A stretch of 64,000 nucleotides of DNA from assembly GCA_041821315.1 (NCBI GenBank), contig JBGUEO010000009.1:72499-136498 (forward strand), read 5' to 3'. Of this stretch, positions 62,465 through 64,000 are shown in pieces. Both the position numbers and the translations under genes were made by a program. Below the pieces are notes generated by a model. It was not told the origin of the DNA. It saw nothing but the letters and a program-made list of their open reading frames with translations, and made no database searches. Each line of letters begins with the position of its first letter. The first letter of the stretch is position 1. The DNA comes from DIGJ01 sp041821315. Lineage in GTDB: Bacteria > Bacillota > Clostridia > Lachnospirales > Lachnospiraceae.

Positions 62465-63667
62465 TTAAGCAAGAATTTTCAACTTTGAAACTTCATCCTT
62501 CATTGTTTCTTCTGTTACATGGGTATAAGTATCCATTGTAGTTTCTAATTTTGAGTGACCCAACAACGCTTGAATTACTTTGTCTGGAATGTTCTGCTCA
62601 TAACATCTTGTTGCATATGTGTGTCTTAGCGTATGGCAAGTAAATGATTCAATGATTATAGGCTCTCTTTTTTCTTCTTTGGCTAATGCAATTTCAATTA
62701 CATTTAATTTCTCTACATAAGTTTTTATAGCATCTTCTACATTATAATAATAAATTGGTTTACCATCGTTTTGAGTAAAAACCAAATTTTCAAATTCCTT
62801 TACTTGTTTCCAATTCTTTCCACGAAACATCTTCTCTTGAAATTGTTTGATTTTTTGAGATTTTAGAACGCTTATAACTTCTTCGGTCATCGGCAATGTC
62901 CTTTGGCTTGCAGTTGTTTTTGTTGAGGTATAAAAGAATTTCGATCCTTCATTAGGACTTGCTGCTTTACTATAATGAATAGTCTTATCAATTGTAATGG
63001 TTTTATTGCCGAAATCAACATCAGACCATTTTAATCCTAAAACCTCTCCGATTCTAGCTCCTGTAAGGACAGCAAATTTCAATACATTAATATGAATATA
63101 CGTCTCTGCAAATTCAAAGAATCTTTTTTGTTCATCGATAGTTAATACCCTTCGTTCTACTTTTACTTTCTTTGGCATTTCCAATCCGTCACATGGATTT
63201 TTAACAATATATTCATTCAATATTGCTTTATTAAACATATCGCTTAATTGAAATTTTATATTTGCTACACTACCATAAGACAAACCATCTTCAAACAAAT
63301 CATTAATAAATTTTTGAACATGAACAAGTCTAATATCTTTTAGATTCATTTCTCCTAAAACAGGTGATACCCTGCATTGATGGTATGATCGTATTTTATA
63401 TAAAGATGTTGATTTCAGATTGTTTCTTTTATATAATTCAAGCCAAGTTTCAAACCATTTATTAAGACTCAAATCAATGCCATTACCATTTAATCCATGT
63501 TCATCTTCATACTTTGCGTCTCTTAAATTCTTTTTAATATCCTTAAGTTTAAAACTATAAAATGTTTTTCTTTTTCCCAACTTATTAGTATATCTTGCAA
63601 TATATCGTCCATCTTGTCGTTGAGATATACCAACTCCTAGATCTGTTCCATTTAACGCTTTTCCCAT
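62465..63667 (-). CDS. int: Tyrosine recombinase / integrase, Tn916-like
   Basis: A 400-residue integrase. An N-terminal arm-binding domain (GVGISQRQDGRYIARYTNKLGKRKTFYSFKLKD) resembles that of Tn916 Int. A SAM-like core-binding domain follows, then the catalytic domain with Arg in TGARIGEVLGLKW, His-Xaa-Xaa-Arg in HTLRHTYATR, His in LGHSKLETT and the nucleophile Tyr in MDTYTHV. All catalytic residues are present. AAAGGGA lies before the ATG at 63667. Its gene points into the host side, as usual for an element whose body lies to the right. Confidence 0.94.
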   Translation of the reverse strand: MGKALNGTDLGVGISQRQDGRYIARYTNKLGKRKTFYSFKLKDIKKNLRDAKYEDEHGLNGNGIDLSLNKWFETWLELYKRNNLKSTSLYKIRSYHQCRVSPVLGEMNLKDIRLVHVQKFINDLFEDGLSYGSVANIKFQLSDMFNKAILNEYIVKNPCDGLEMPKKVKVERRVLTIDEQKRFFEFAETYIHINVLKFAVLTGARIGEVLGLKWSDVDFGNKTITIDKTIHYSKAASPNEGSKFFYTSTKTTASQRTLPMTEEVISVLKSQKIKQFQEKMFRGKNWKQVKEFENLVFTQNDGKPIYYYNVEDAIKTYVEKLNVIEIALAKEEKREPIIIESFTCHTLRHTYATRCYEQNIPDKVIQALLGHSKLETTMDTYTHVTEETMKDEVSKLKILA

Positions 63668-63746
63668 GTAATCATCCCTTTCTATTGAAAGAAAATGAAG
63701 CATTTAGCATGATAATATTATATCATTGATTTACTCCATTTTCAAA

Positions 63747-63934
63747 TTATTTTGCTGTTTGCATATCTATCCATTTATCTAAATTTTTCTTATTTGCATA
63801 CAATCTATTACTGTACCAATCCTAACAGTAAATCCATTATGAGGTTCATTTAATAATTCTCTTGCTTTCGATTGCCCAATACCTAAATAAAAGCAAAATT
63901 CTTTTACATTTAATAATCCTTTATTCCCTATCAT
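63747..63934 (-). pseudogene. xis: Excisionase-like gene, frameshifted
   Basis: A short frame starts at 63934 after AAAGGGG and reads LLNVKEFCFYLGIGQSKARELLNEPHNGFTVRIGTVIDC, a typical winged-helix excisionase. It stops at 51 residues (TAG at 63779-63781) right after an A5 run. In the next frame the missing family end follows, NLDKWIDMQTAK, to a TAA at 63747. One extra A in the run would restore a 63-residue Xis. It may be a real deletion, a sequencing error, or a slippage site. It lies 80 bp upstream of int. Confidence 0.65.
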
Positions 63935-64000
63935 AAATCCCCTTTTGAATAGATTAGAAAAGTTCTAAGTCAGGGGCTCAAAACAAGGAGCCTGATAAGA
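63935..64000. other. Right edge of window, upstream of xis
   Basis: No gene is recognisable in the last 66 bases. A small inverted repeat (GGGGCTC/GGAGCCT around 63973-63992) could form a hairpin in the excisionase leader. The integrative element presumably continues beyond the window. Confidence 0.4.

Noticed and set aside
1..64000. CRISPR arrays, rRNA and tRNA genes
   Set aside because: No regularly spaced repeats, no rRNA-like stretch and no cloverleaf with a TPsiC-arm motif was seen by eye.

Overview
The window is low-GC DNA from an anaerobic, spore-forming Firmicute, most likely a Lachnospiraceae (Clostridium cluster XIVa) relative. Support comes from the spoIIA-sigF-spoVA sporulation block, the oxygen-sensitive NrdD/NrdG ribonucleotide reductase, strong AGGAGG ribosome-binding sites, and a four-gene cluster (11.7-18.5 kb) of a type I know only as uncharacterised Lachnospiraceae proteins. 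No rRNA, tRNA or CRISPR array was seen. Almost everything is chromosomal core; only the last ~1.6 kb is clearly mobile.

Layout. 1-0.93 kb: 3' part of a class A penicillin-binding protein. 1.0-5.7 kb (minus): one sporulation operon, spoIIAA-spoIIAB-sigF-[48-aa membrane ORF]-spoVAA-AB-AC-AD-AE. 5.9-11.6 kb (minus): valS, a FapA/DUF342 protein, a 46-aa ORF and a zinc-ribbon/TPR membrane protein. 11.7-18.5 kb (minus): a giant Ig/solenoid protein, an actin/Hsp70-fold protein, a TPR-like protein and a membrane coiled-coil protein. 18.7-19.8 kb: a HisC/CobD-like aminotransferase. 19.9-32.4 kb: an aldarate (galactarate/glucarate) utilisation locus with garR, gudD, a DapA-family aldolase, a TctCBA transporter and garD in one operon, preceded by an AEC permease and a PrpR-like regulator whose AAA+ motifs are degenerate, with garK divergent.

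32.4-32.7 kb: a structured element with 28-29 bp imperfect terminal inverted repeats. 32.7-36 kb: nrdG and nrdD (NrdD carries a C-terminal redoxin domain) with NrdR boxes. 36-40.5 kb: subtilisin-like protease, phosphoesterase, zinc-ribbon protein, purA. 40.6-45.9 kb: an EAL protein and a purC-purF-purB operon. 45.9-49.2 kb: a GH3 lipoprotein, then mgtE behind an M-box riboswitch, a terminator and a proline-rich upstream ORF. 49.3-53.3 kb: TetR/MFS and GntR/ABC efflux modules with clear palindromic operators. 53.4-57.9 kb: a soluble chemoreceptor with a C-terminal sensor-like domain and an OmpR/VanS-like two-component pair. 58.1-62.3 kb: orphan trpB, a secreted 5'-nucleotidase, a DNRLRE-like protein and a small beta-rich protein that appears to start with ATC. 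62.4-64 kb: a tyrosine integrase and a frameshifted excisionase, the left end of an integrative element that continues rightwards.

The most interesting items are the four-gene actin/Hsp70-fold cluster, the M-box plus Pro-rich leader peptide architecture before mgtE, the degenerate enhancer-binding-protein regulator of the aldarate locus, the small ORFs inside the sporulation operon and upstream of the TPR gene, and the ATC-start gene. All functional statements rest on reading motifs by eye; no database search was run.
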